From NCBI GenBank assembly GCA_005881575.1, contig VBCA01000043.1, positions 1 to 48,378 of the forward strand: a DNA stretch of 48,378 nt. The letters are read 5' to 3'. Source of the stretch: Betaproteobacteria bacterium (lineage in GTDB: Bacteria > Pseudomonadota > Gammaproteobacteria > Burkholderiales > SG8-39). A program made the position numbers and the translations under genes. The notes under the pieces are model-generated. The model did not search any database. It was not told where the DNA came from and was given only the letters and a program-made list of their open reading frames with translations. This document shows, in pieces, positions 17,476 to 25,244 of this stretch (positions are counted from its first letter, which is position 1; the number at the start of each line of letters is the position of its first letter).

Positions 17476-18558
17476 ATGAAAAGCCTGCTTTTTGGCCTGA
17501 TGCTGCTTGCGTCGCCCGTGTCGGCGCAGGACGCGGTGCCGCAGATTCCGTTCGACGGGACCGACCCGCTCAAGCTGCCGAAGGACCTGTATCTCGGCGA
17601 AGTCACCGGCGTCGCGGTGAACTCGCAGGGGCACGTCTTCGTCCTGTCGCGCGGCAACACCACGGGCCCGGCCTACGCGGCGGCGGCTGCGCAGCTGCTC
17701 GAGTTCGATCCCGAAGGAAAGTTCGTGCGGGAGATCGGCAAGAACCTGTATGCCTGGTCGTTCGGTCATACCGTCCGCGTGGATCCGAGCGACAACATCT
17801 GGGTCACGGACAAAGGATCGGACATGGTGGTCAAGTTCAACCCCCGCGGCCGCGTTGCGATGGTCTTCGGGCGCAAGCAGGAGGCCTCCGACGAGGAAAC
17901 CGGGCCGGTGAAGCATCCCAATCCGCCGCTGCCCCATGAAGACGGGCGCTTCCGGCAGGTGACCGACGTCGCCTTCGATGCGGCCGGCAACGCCTACATC
18001 AGTGACGGGTACATCAATTCGCGCGTCGCCAAGGTGGACAGGAACGGCAAGTGGGTGAAGTCGTGGGGGAGCAAGGGCGCGAAGCCCGGCGAGTTCAACA
18101 CGCCGCACTCGATCGCCGCCGACGCGAAGGGCAACCTCTACGTCGCCGACCGCGGCAACCGGCGCATCCAGGTGTTCGACGGCGAGGGGACCTTTCAGCG
18201 CGAGTTCACGATCGACGTGCCCTACGATGCGAAGTCGCGCCCGGCGATCGGCAACCTGCCGGATCTGGCGAAGATCGAGGCGGGGGGCGGGCCGAAGACG
18301 CAGATGCCCGGGGCGCCTTGGGCGGTGTGCATCACGCCCGGGCCGAAACAGGTGCTCTACGCCTCCGACGCGTTCCCGGGTCGCGTGTTCAAGCTGTCCC
18401 TGGACGGAAAGGTGCTCGGCGTGCTGGGCGAATCGGGCAAGCAGCTGAAGCAGTTCGGCTGGATCCACGAGATCGCCTGCCCGTCGGAGAACGTGCTCTA
18501 CGTCGCGGAGCTGCTCAACTGGCGCGTGCAGAAGCTGGTGCTGCACCCGAAGAAATAG
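17476..18558 (+). CDS. Exported NHL-repeat protein, peptidyl-alpha-hydroxyglycine amidating lyase-like
   Basis: A 360-residue protein with a signal peptide (about residues 1-18, SPVSAQ) and a six-bladed propeller of NHL repeats. Examples are GEVTGVAVNSQGHVFVLSRG, HTVRVDPSDNIWVTDKGSDM, TDVAFDAAGNAYISDGY, HSIAADAKGNLYVADRGNRR and HEIACPSENVLYVAELLNWR. The family includes the lyase half of eukaryotic peptide-amidating enzymes; bacterial members are periplasmic and their substrates are unknown. A strong AAGGAGG ribosome site precedes the ATG. No operon partners. Confidence 0.8.
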   Translation: MKSLLFGLMLLASPVSAQDAVPQIPFDGTDPLKLPKDLYLGEVTGVAVNSQGHVFVLSRGNTTGPAYAAAAAQLLEFDPEGKFVREIGKNLYAWSFGHTVRVDPSDNIWVTDKGSDMVVKFNPRGRVAMVFGRKQEASDEETGPVKHPNPPLPHEDGRFRQVTDVAFDAAGNAYISDGYINSRVAKVDRNGKWVKSWGSKGAKPGEFNTPHSIAADAKGNLYVADRGNRRIQVFDGEGTFQREFTIDVPYDAKSRPAIGNLPDLAKIEAGGGPKTQMPGAPWAVCITPGPKQVLYASDAFPGRVFKLSLDGKVLGVLGESGKQLKQFGWIHEIACPSENVLYVAELLNWRVQKLVLHPKK

Positions 18559-18646
18559 CCCGGCGGGTTATCCATCCACTGGAACGATGGTTTTTATCGA
18601 CAAATATAGGCTACCGCGATGAGCAACGGAAGGATATCTTCCGAGC

Positions 18647-19795
18647 ATGTCTTGCCGCTTCAGCGGTCGTAGGTTTTTCCCGCCGTCACGCGCGATCCGC
18701 GTGACGGCGCTCACCTTCTTCTTCATGCTCGGATCCGCAGCCGCGGCCGCGGAGGACGCTGCACAGCCCGTGCCCGAGTACGTGAAATTCGGTTTGCTGC
18801 GCGAGCGCGATCTCACGCCGTTCGGATTCCTGCGCCTGGACATGCGTCCCGCGCACGCCGTGTGGGCTCCGCCGGGCAGCTTGGGCGTCGAAGTCCTTCT
18901 GGGCTACCAGAACACCTGGGCGATGAGCCCGAACGTCGAGCAATACCTCAAGTCGCTGCCCGGGCGCCGCCGCCTCGGACCGGCAGACGTCGCTGCGATC
19001 CGCGCCTTGCCCGGCGAGGCCTATCTCGTCGATCTCGAGCTCGGACTCGTCGACGTAACCCTGCATCGGAAGCTGGCCGATCATTGGAGCGTCAACGCCA
19101 CCTTCAGCGCCGTGAACTACAGCGGCGGTTTCATGGACGGCGCGATCGAGAGCTTCCACAAGGCTTTCGGCTTCGACTCGTACGGCAGGCCTGCGGTCGA
19201 GCGCAACACCGTCAACGTCATCCTCAATCTCAAGAATGCGCAGACGGTGTTCCTGAACGCCCACCTGGACGGAGGACTGCTCGATCCCACGTTCGCTCTG
19301 CGCTATTCGGTCGCGGCGGCGCCTTCGCCCTGGAATCTCGTGCTGGAAGCCGCCGTGAAGGTTCCGATAGACGGGCAGCGGGATTTTCTGTCGACCGGCC
19401 ACACCGACGTCGGCCTGCAGGCGACGCTGCAGCGTTTCGCCGGACGCCACGCGGCTTACTTGAGCGCGGCCGCGGTGCGCACTACGGGCAGCGTCCTGAC
19501 CTCGAACGACCGCACGCAGATCGTGCCCACGTACATCTTCGGCTATGAATACAGCTATAGCCAGAAGACCAATATCGTCGCGCAATTCTATGTGAGCCCG
19601 AGCCCGTTCAGGCACGAGGACACCGATCTGCCGGGGCTGCTCAACACCAAGTATCAGATCTCGATCGGCCTGCGCCATCGCATCGACGGCTCGGTATGGA
19701 CCTTCGCGATCACGGAAAACGTGCGCAACTTCGACAACACGCCCGACATCGGCTTCCAGATCGGCTGGGTGTACGGCGCGGCGTTCATGCGCTGA
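18647..19795 (+). CDS. DUF3187 family outer-membrane-like protein
   Basis: A 382-residue exported protein with a signal peptide near residues 16-36 preceded by a basic N-terminus. The mature start LLRERDLTPFGFLRLDMRP and the many amphipathic strands (LGVEVLLGYQNTWAMS, KVPIDGQRDFLSTGHTDVGL) suit a beta-barrel. The sequence resembles DUF3187 proteins of Gram-negative outer membranes; no function is established. The start is uncertain because an AAGGA site lies somewhat far from the ATG. It has no same-strand partner nearby. Confidence 0.65.
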   Translation: MSCRFSGRRFFPPSRAIRVTALTFFFMLGSAAAAAEDAAQPVPEYVKFGLLRERDLTPFGFLRLDMRPAHAVWAPPGSLGVEVLLGYQNTWAMSPNVEQYLKSLPGRRRLGPADVAAIRALPGEAYLVDLELGLVDVTLHRKLADHWSVNATFSAVNYSGGFMDGAIESFHKAFGFDSYGRPAVERNTVNVILNLKNAQTVFLNAHLDGGLLDPTFALRYSVAAAPSPWNLVLEAAVKVPIDGQRDFLSTGHTDVGLQATLQRFAGRHAAYLSAAAVRTTGSVLTSNDRTQIVPTYIFGYEYSYSQKTNIVAQFYVSPSPFRHEDTDLPGLLNTKYQISIGLRHRIDGSVWTFAITENVRNFDNTPDIGFQIGWVYGAAFMR

Positions 19796-19907
19796 TCCGC
19801 GGAAAGCCCCGGGTGTTCCCAGGCGCTGCAGTTCTCCGGGAACAGAAATACTCGGCGGTTCGCCTGCTACGCGCGCTAGCGCTTCATCCACTCCGGCTCA
19901 GGACTCA

Positions 19908-20405
19908 TCATCCGCGGCAGGAACCCGGCAGGAACTTCGGGTTCAGGTTCGTGCCGTCGCTGTTGTTGCCACAACGCCAGCCGAAGAGCGTGGTTCCACC
20001 GACGTCGGTAGAGGCCATCGCCGCCGGCGCACCGCCCGGGTTTTTCAGCGGGACTAGAGTGACTATTTTGCCGTTGATATTGGTCGAGGGAGCAAAGCCC
20101 TGGATCGCCACCATCACCTTCCCGTTGACGTCCGTCGAAATCGTATTCACGTACTTCGAGGCCCCGCCCGTCGTGATGCTTGTGACTTCACAGCCCCAGT
20201 TGTTGGCTCCAGGCGCGCTGGTGGCACTCTGGAAGATCTCGGTAATCGAGGTGCGGCATGCGCTCGCAGCCAAGATCACTTCGGATATCTTCGCGCGGTT
20301 GCTGTAGTCCTGATACGCCGGGAGTGCTACTGCGGCCAGAATTCCGATGATCGCAACTACGATCATCAACTCGATCAAGGTAAAACCCTTCTGAATCGTT
20401 CTCAT
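19908..20405 (-). CDS. pilA: Type IV pilin (PilA-like major pilin)
   Basis: A 165-residue prepilin. A seven-residue leader ending in Gly is followed by the mature [20 protein letters not shown] helix; Phe+1 is methylated after PilD cleavage and Glu+5 aligns subunits. The globular part has cysteines at SACRTS, NWGCEV, GWRCGN and the terminal GSCRG, consistent with disulfide loops. The start at 20405 has a GGAGA ribosome site. Remarkably, the sequence just upstream of that site is the tail of a LysR regulator gene in the same orientation, so the native pilin promoter appears to have been replaced. No other pilus genes are in the window. Confidence 0.9.
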   Translation of the reverse strand: MRTIQKGFTLIELMIVVAIIGILAAVALPAYQDYSNRAKISEVILAASACRTSITEIFQSATSAPGANNWGCEVTSITTGGASKYVNTISTDVNGKVMVAIQGFAPSTNINGKIVTLVPLKNPGGAPAAMASTDVGGTTLFGWRCGNNSDGTNLNPKFLPGSCRG

Positions 20406-20424
20406 AGAAGTCTCCTTCCCTGTC

Positions 20425-20552
20425 ACAGCGGTGTGGCCCTCGGGCACGTCCTCGATCCCGATTTTCACCAGCGATCCATCTGCGAGGTCGGCTTCGACTA
20501 CGCCCACCGGCATGCCGCCCCAACCCAGACCCGCGCAGGAAGGCGTGCTGGG
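20425..20552 (-). pseudogene. LysR-family regulator remnant (C-terminal fragment)
   Basis: On the minus strand, text equivalent to [20 protein letters not shown] followed by [13 protein letters not shown] reads as the C-terminal effector-domain end of a LysR regulator. About five codons upstream, HAFLR is in another frame, implying a two-base loss. No N-terminal helix-turn-helix exists upstream, where a tannase remnant on the opposite strand begins. The homology stops about 20 bases before the pilin start. It is a recombination scar, not a functional gene. Confidence 0.65.
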
Positions 20553-20559
20553 GTAGCGG

Positions 20560-20810
20560 ACGGGACGCCGCAGCTCTGTGACGTCCTGACAGGCTGGGTG
20601 GAGAAGGGCGTCGCGCCGCGGCGAATCGATATTTTCTCAGCTGTCACGACCACGTTCCCGGTCGCCAAATCCAGGCCCATCTGCGTCTACCCGAAGAAAG
20701 GGACGTACGTCGGCGGCGACGTCAACGTAGCTTCGAGCTATGTCTGCGCTGGTTCGCGCGGGGGGCATGGGCACGGCCATGGGAACGACGATGACGATGA
20801 TGATGATTGA
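20560..20810 (+). pseudogene. Tannase/feruloyl-esterase family remnant (C-terminal fragment)
   Basis: The plus-strand frame reads [19 protein letters not shown], then a segment ending RPICVYPKKGTYVGG and ASSYVC. This is the C-terminal end of tannase/feruloyl-esterase proteins (pattern WVEKGxAP ... R-P-x-C-x-Y-P ... FVC). It finishes in a Gly-His then poly-Asp tail and a stop at 20808. The catalytic part is missing: upstream bases belong to the LysR fragment on the other strand. A terminator follows at 20841. Confidence 0.65.
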
Positions 20811-20840
20811 TCCACCAATCTGGCGCGCGACCAGTACGCA

Positions 20841-20872
20841 AGGGCCTGCAGAAGTGCAGGCCCTTTTGTTTT
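20841..20872 (+). terminator. Rho-independent terminator after the tannase remnant
   Basis: A perfect ten-base stem, AGGGCCTGCA / TGCAGGCCCT, with a GAAG tetraloop is followed by TTTGTTTT. It lies 30 bases after the remnant's stop codon and is probably the original terminator of the lost gene. Confidence 0.85.
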
Positions 20873-20923
20873 GCACCGGATAGCGCCCGCCACGTTGATG
20901 GAAGGCGCAGGGTTGGTGTGTTC

Positions 20924-20945
20924 TGGTGGGGCGGCGGGAATCGAA
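20924..20945 (-). repeat. Partial duplicate of the tmRNA 3' end (candidate att site)
   Basis: This 22-base segment repeats the last 23 bases of the tmRNA gene (25282-25304) in the same orientation, including the T-arm TTCGATTCCCGCCGCC and the terminal CCACCA, with one base missing. Immediately inside it, similarity ends. Integrases of many islands and prophages use the ssrA 3' end and leave exactly such a direct repeat at the far end. No tRNA-like structure surrounds it, so it is not a functional gene. Confidence 0.7.
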
Positions 20946-21390
20946 TACCGCTCGTAAAACCGTGTATCTCCTCGCGGCCTGATCACGCGGGGCGCTCGAT
21001 TGCCCCCAGAGTTGCCCCCGCGCTCGAAATTCTCTGACGTTTGACGTCCTCGCGGAGCTGGCGTAGATCCCAAAGCTTCGCCTTCGAGATGTCGACGAGA
21101 GGCTAAGGCGTCCGGGAAGAAGCATTCCGGAGTTCGCCGCAATGTGATCGCCGATGAATCCGTGAGGATGCGGGGATTACCTGACGCGCTGTGTAGGGTT
21201 TGCCTGACCGCTCAGTTGTTTTCGCTGCCCGTGAACGAGTCTATGATGGGCATTCATCGGCCCAGTCTCCTGGTCCGACCAACCCTAGGGCCGTCGCCCC
21301 CACGCTTCTGTTCACACCGTAATCGCTCTGGCTGCCTTATCTTCATGACCTCAGGCAGGTGAAGTTCGATGTACCAACTAAGGAGGAAAC
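20946..21390. other. Gene-free stretch at the left end of the candidate island
   Basis: About 445 bases without a convincing gene. It contains two identical TTGCCCCC octamers (21000-21007 and 21012-21019) four bases apart, close to the att-like repeat and resembling integrase arm-type sites. No integrase reading frame survives on either strand. The ribosome site of the operon (AAGGAGG) lies at its right end, so the operon promoter must be here, but I could not identify a confident -35/-10. Confidence 0.5.
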
Positions 21391-22362
21391 ATGGCCGACG
21401 AGATCCAGCAGGCCGCATCCAAAGCCCTAATGCGCGAGATGGGGCTCGATGAAGCGAACATCGAGCGCCGGAAGAAGATCGTCGGCTTCGAGGCGTCGGA
21501 CGTGCCGCGCATCGCGGCGATCCGGGACCTGGTGACGCAGCACACCGATGATTACGTGACAACGTTCTTCAACCATCTTTCGGGCCTCGATGACGCCCGC
21601 TCCCTGATCGCGAGCCGCGCCATCGCGGAGAGGGCGCGCCAGCTCAAGAGGGAGCACCTGGTGGCGATGGTCCAAGGCGAGTACGGGATGAAGTACGTCG
21701 AGCAACGCATCGAGCTCGGCACCCTCTACGCCAAGGCCGGTCTGGACGCGCGCGTGTTCCTCGGCGCGTTCCACCAGTTGCTCAAGCACATCGGCAGCGC
21801 GGTCATGAAGCAGGTCGACCGTAAGCCGCTCGACGGGTTCGAGAGCTTCATGTCGCTCAAGAAGATCGCGTTCTTCGACATCGGCCTCATTGTCGACGTC
21901 CTCGTGTTCGAGCGCGAGCGCGTCATCCGGCAGCAGCAGGAGTCCATCCGGGAGCTCTCGACGCCGGTACTCCAGATCCGCGAGCGTCTGCTGCTGCTCC
22001 CGATCATCGGCGTCATCGACACCCAGCGCGCACGGCTCATCACCGAGAGCCTGCTTCGCTCGATACGCGCGAACCGTGCGAAGGTCGTCGTCATGGACAT
22101 CACGGGGGTGGCGACGATCGACTCGAAGGTTTCGAATCACCTGCTGCAGACGGTCACTGCGGCGCGGCTCATGGGCGCCCACGTGATCGTGACCGGCCTC
22201 AGCGCGGAAGTCGCGCAATCGCTCGTCGCGCTCGGCATCGAGCTCTCGAAGCTGAACACCGTCGGCGACCTCCAGGGAGGCCTCGAGGAGGCCGAGCGGA
22301 TTCTGGGATACCGCGTGCTCACGACTGCGACCGATGCGGGTCCGGCGCCGGAAGGGAGCTGA
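21391..22362 (+). CDS. rsbR: RsbR-like stressosome protein (globin-type sensor + STAS)
   Basis: A 323-residue two-domain protein. Residues ~10-175 form a protoglobin-type sensor domain. At the usual proximal-His position it has Tyr113 (LGTLYAKAGL), so heme binding is either absent or Tyr-ligated. Residues ~190-308 are a STAS domain close to Bacillus RsbRA. The two phosphorylation positions, normally Thr, are Ser245 (ATIDSKV) and Ser277 (EVAQSL). With RsbS it would build the stressosome shell that holds RsbT and releases it on stress. Strong ribosome site (TAAGGAGGAAAC). First gene of a six-gene overlapping operon. Confidence 0.88.
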   Translation: MADEIQQAASKALMREMGLDEANIERRKKIVGFEASDVPRIAAIRDLVTQHTDDYVTTFFNHLSGLDDARSLIASRAIAERARQLKREHLVAMVQGEYGMKYVEQRIELGTLYAKAGLDARVFLGAFHQLLKHIGSAVMKQVDRKPLDGFESFMSLKKIAFFDIGLIVDVLVFERERVIRQQQESIRELSTPVLQIRERLLLLPIIGVIDTQRARLITESLLRSIRANRAKVVVMDITGVATIDSKVSNHLLQTVTAARLMGAHVIVTGLSAEVAQSLVALGIELSKLNTVGDLQGGLEEAERILGYRVLTTATDAGPAPEGS

Positions 22363-22366
22363 GACC

Positions 22367-22741
22367 GTGTCTGTTCCCATTCTCAAGCAGGGCGATGTGC
22401 TCATCGCCTCGATCCAGGCCGCTCTCTCCGATCGGGAGCTGGCTCAACTTCACGACGCGTTCGCGGACCAGGTGGGACGATTCCGCAGCCGCGGGGTGAT
22501 CATCGACGTGACTGCGCTCGATGTCCTCGACTCTTTCGCAACGCGCACCCTTCGATCGATCGCGTACACGGCCAAGCTCCGCGGCGCCAACGCGGTGGTG
22601 GTCGGCATCCAGCCCGATGTCGCGTTTGCGATGGTCCAGCTTGGTCTGTCTCTGGAGGGCGTGGCGACGGCGCTCGACCTCGAAGAGGGCCTCGCGTACA
22701 TCAGGGACGTCGCGAAACGGGGCAGCCACCGTGTCCGCTGA
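22367..22741 (+). CDS. rsbS: RsbS-like STAS-domain stressosome scaffold
   Basis: A 124-residue single STAS domain. VPILKQGDVLIASIQAAL at the start and VLDSFATR with Ser56, the residue phosphorylated by RsbT, match RsbS, as does the ending ATALDLEEGLAYI. The start is GTG at 22367 with a GGGAG ribosome site at the end of rsbR and a five-base gap; this gives the family length. Its stop overlaps the following rsbT. In Bacillus, phosphorylated RsbS frees RsbT. Confidence 0.88.
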   Translation: MSVPILKQGDVLIASIQAALSDRELAQLHDAFADQVGRFRSRGVIIDVTALDVLDSFATRTLRSIAYTAKLRGANAVVVGIQPDVAFAMVQLGLSLEGVATALDLEEGLAYIRDVAKRGSHRVR

Positions 22742-23132
22742 GGTGTCTGTCCCGATCGAGCGCGACGCGGATATCGTGACCGCGCGTCAGGAAGGGCGTC
22801 AGCTTGCAGCCGCGGCCGGATTTTCGAGCGCGGACCAGACCATCATCGCCCTCGCCATCTCCGAGATCACGCGCAACATCGTCAGCTACGCACAGCGCGG
22901 CAAGGTGACGCTCAGCCGGATGGACGAAGGCGGACGTCGCGGCATCCTGATCGTCGCCCAAGACGACGGACCAGGCATCCCCGACATCGATCTTGCCATG
23001 CGCGACGGCTACTCGACCGCCAAGAGCCTGGGCGTCGGGCTTCCCGGCGCGAGGCGCGTGATGGACGAGTTCGAGCTGGTCTCGGCGCTGGGCAAAGGCA
23101 CGACGGTGACGATGAAAAAATGGCTTCGATGA
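22731..23132 (+). CDS. rsbT: RsbT-like switch kinase (first copy)
   Basis: A 133-residue GHKL ATPase/serine kinase. The N-box is SEITRNIVSYA. The ATP lid motifs are DDGPGIPD and GVGLPGARR, and GKGTTVTMKKW closes the domain. It phosphorylates the STAS proteins and then activates a downstream enzyme carrying an RsbU-type N-terminal domain. GTG at 22731 (11-base overlap with rsbS) is used; GTG at 22743 would also work. Its stop overlaps the phosphatase start as ATGA. Confidence 0.87.
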   Translation: MSAEVSVPIERDADIVTARQEGRQLAAAAGFSSADQTIIALAISEITRNIVSYAQRGKVTLSRMDEGGRRGILIVAQDDGPGIPDIDLAMRDGYSTAKSLGVGLPGARRVMDEFELVSALGKGTTVTMKKWLR

Positions 23133-23749
23133 CCAACGTCGTGCCACATGCACACCCGATCATCGACTGGGGATGGGCGGGCAGCGCGCTGGAAGCGCCG
23201 TCCGGTGATCTGCACGTCGTTGCCCCGTTTCCCGGCGGCGTCCTGGTCGCCCTTCTCGACGGGCTCGGGCACGGGGAAGCGGCGGCGGCGGCTTCGAGAG
23301 CGGCGCTCCCGGTGCTTCACGATCACGCGGGAGACTCTCTGCTGCTGCTCGTGCCGCGATGCCACGACGCCCTGCGCAGGACACGCGGTGTCGTCATGAG
23401 CCTTGCCTCCTTCCGCACCGCCGATTCGTCGATGACCTGGACAGGCATCGGCAACGTCGAGGGCGTTCTCCTCCGCGCCAGAGGCAGCCCGGAACGTCCC
23501 GACGAATCAATCAGCGTCCGTGGCGGCGTCGTGGGGTATCAGCTCCCTCCGCTGCGCGCGGACGCGCTGCTCGTTTTCCCGGGCGACACCCTGATCATGG
23601 CGACGGACGGAATCCGAAGCGGCTTCGCCACCGGCCTGGCGATCGAGAATAGCCCCCAGGAAATCGCCGAATCCATCCTGGCGCGCTTTGCGAAGGGGAC
23701 GGATGACGCCCACATCGTGGTTGCTCGCTATCTCGGAGCCGGGCAATGA
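23129..23749 (+). CDS. rsbX: RsbX-like PP2C/SpoIIE phosphatase
   Basis: A 206-residue PP2C-type phosphatase without a regulatory N-terminal domain. Metal-binding aspartates are visible in LVALLDGLGHGEAAAAAS, MATDGIRSGF and GTDDAHIVVARY. Short, domain-only phosphatases next to rsbRST are RsbX, which dephosphorylates RsbR/RsbS and resets the stressosome. ATG at 23129 overlaps the rsbT stop (ATGA); an in-frame ATG at 23120 adds three residues. The stop overlaps the kinase start, again as ATGA. Confidence 0.85.
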   Translation: MTNVVPHAHPIIDWGWAGSALEAPSGDLHVVAPFPGGVLVALLDGLGHGEAAAAASRAALPVLHDHAGDSLLLLVPRCHDALRRTRGVVMSLASFRTADSSMTWTGIGNVEGVLLRARGSPERPDESISVRGGVVGYQLPPLRADALLVFPGDTLIMATDGIRSGFATGLAIENSPQEIAESILARFAKGTDDAHIVVARYLGAGQ

Positions 23750-24777
23750 GCGACCGGACCGACGGATTCGCGCACGAGTATTTCACCGCACTCGAAGGGT
23801 ATCTCAGAGCCGGGCATGAATCCGCGCTGACCCGCGCCTACGAGCTCGGTCGACGCGCAATGGCCGACGGCCTTGGGGTCCTGGACATGGCCGTCCTTCA
23901 TCGGGGCGCCGTCGATGTTCTCGTCGTCTCTGCGCCGGCGCGCGACCAACCGCAGTTCGCCAGGGCGGTCGCGGACTTCTTCAACGAGCTGCTCTCGCCG
24001 TTCGAGATGTCCTTTCGGGGCTACCGCGAGGCGAACGAAGAGCTGCAACGTTTTAGCGAGTCGCTGCGACGGCAGAAAGAAGAAGTCGAGATCGTCAATC
24101 GGGAACTGGAGTCGTTCGGCTATTCGGTCTCCCACGATCTCCGCGCGCCGCTTCGGAGCATTGACGGGTACAGTCAGATCCTACTCAAGGAGTTCGCTCA
24201 CACGCTCGATGACGATGGCAAGAAGTATCTCGGGAATGTCCGCGAAGCCGCGCAGCGCATGTCGCAACTCATCGACGGCCTGCTGTCGCTCGCACGCGTC
24301 ACTCGCACCGAGATTCGTCGCGTCGACGTGGACCTGACCGCGCTCGCCCGGCGCATTTCCGAGCGGTTGCGGGCCGAGTCACCCGAGCGCGGCGGCCGCT
24401 TCATCATCGAGGACGGTGTGCGCGGCAACGGCGACCCGAGCCTGCTCGCCGTCGTCCTGGAGAATCTCCTCGGCAACGCCTGGAAGTTCACCTCCAAGCG
24501 CAAGCAAGCGGAGATCGCTTTCGGCTGCGAGGAACGCGATGGCAAGCCGACCTACTTCGTCAGGGACAACGGAGCGGGCTTCGACGCGGCCTATACCGAT
24601 AAGCTCTTTGGAGCGTTCCAGCGCCTCCACTCTCCCAGCGAGTTCGAGGGTACCGGGATCGGTCTGGCCACGGTCCAGCGTGTCGTGCGGAGACACGACG
24701 GTCAGGTCAGTGCCGAAGGCAAGATCGATGGCGGCGCGACGTTCTACTTCACGCTTGGGGGTGGACGGAAGCCGTGA
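23746..24777 (+). CDS. Histidine kinase with RsbU-type N-terminal domain
   Basis: A 343-residue protein. Residues ~5-90 (EYFTALEGYLRAGHESALTR, AYELGRRAMADGLGVLDMA) form a helical domain like the RsbT-binding N-terminus of RsbU. A coiled-coil linker (about 100-122) leads to a HisKA domain with His130 (SVSHDLRAPLRSIDGYS). The HATPase has an N-box LENLLGNAWKF, G1 VRDNGAGFD, an F-box FGAFQRL and G2 GTGIGLATVQRVV. There are no transmembrane helices, so it is cytosolic. It would let RsbT drive a histidine kinase instead of a PP2C phosphatase. No response regulator lies in the island, so its partner must be elsewhere. Confidence 0.85.
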   Translation: MSDRTDGFAHEYFTALEGYLRAGHESALTRAYELGRRAMADGLGVLDMAVLHRGAVDVLVVSAPARDQPQFARAVADFFNELLSPFEMSFRGYREANEELQRFSESLRRQKEEVEIVNRELESFGYSVSHDLRAPLRSIDGYSQILLKEFAHTLDDDGKKYLGNVREAAQRMSQLIDGLLSLARVTRTEIRRVDVDLTALARRISERLRAESPERGGRFIIEDGVRGNGDPSLLAVVLENLLGNAWKFTSKRKQAEIAFGCEERDGKPTYFVRDNGAGFDAAYTDKLFGAFQRLHSPSEFEGTGIGLATVQRVVRRHDGQVSAEGKIDGGATFYFTLGGGRKP

Positions 24778-25205
24778 TGGAGCGCGTCGCTTCCGAGGCT
24801 CAGGTCCGGGTTTTCATCCGCGATGAGTCCGATGTGGCCGTAGCCCGGCGACGCGCTCGCGAGCTGGCCTCGCAGCAGGGGCTCTCCGAGGTCGAGGCCG
24901 AGGCACTCGCGACTGCCGTCACGGAGATCGCGCGGAACATTGTCGTTCACGCAGGCGGCGGAGAGATCCTCTTCGAGCGGGTCGTGGATGCTCCGAGGCG
25001 CGGGGTCGTCGTGATTGCGCGCGACACCGGGCCGGGCATCCCCGACGTCGAGCAGGCGATGCAAGACGGTTTCTCCACGAAGCGCGGCCTCGGCTTCGGT
25101 CTTCCCGGCGCGCGCCGGCTCGTGGACAAGTTTGAGATCGAATCGAAAGCGGGTGCAGGAACCACGGTGACGCTGCGAAAATGGGCCGCAGCGAAGTCAC
25201 AATGA
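24777..25205 (+). CDS. RsbT-like switch kinase/anti-sigma-type ATPase (second copy)
   Basis: A 142-residue GHKL ATPase clearly related to the first RsbT: N-box TEIARNIVVHA, lid motifs DTGPGIPDVEQAMQDG and GFGLPGARRLVD, and the terminal GAGTTVTLRKW. ATG at 24777 overlaps the kinase stop as TGATG; GTG at 24774 is an alternative. A second RsbT in one operon could bind the kinase's RsbU-like domain, leaving the first for the stressosome, or act as an anti-sigma partner. Last gene of the operon. Confidence 0.82.
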   Translation: MERVASEAQVRVFIRDESDVAVARRRARELASQQGLSEVEAEALATAVTEIARNIVVHAGGGEILFERVVDAPRRGVVVIARDTGPGIPDVEQAMQDGFSTKRGLGFGLPGARRLVDKFEIESKAGAGTTVTLRKWAAAKSQ

Positions 25206-25244
25206 TCAAGGAGGCCGGGGACGGTTTTGAACGTCCCCGCCGCC

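Noticed and set aside
20785-20810. Short GAT/GAC trinucleotide run
   Set aside because: It is the poly-Asp tail of the tannase remnant, not an independent repeat element.
20924-20990. Possible tRNA gene ending in CCACCA
   Set aside because: Only the T-arm/3' end is present; no anticodon or D-arm can be folded upstream. Better explained as a duplicated tmRNA end.
20738-21142. Minus-strand frame near the left att-like site considered as an integrase
   Set aside because: No Arg-His-Arg-Tyr integrase motifs; low-complexity translation spanning the repeat and terminator.
25217-25237. Hairpin GGGGACG / CGTCCCC after the second RsbT
   Set aside because: It is followed by A residues in the forward direction and has no T-run, so termination of the operon here is unproven.
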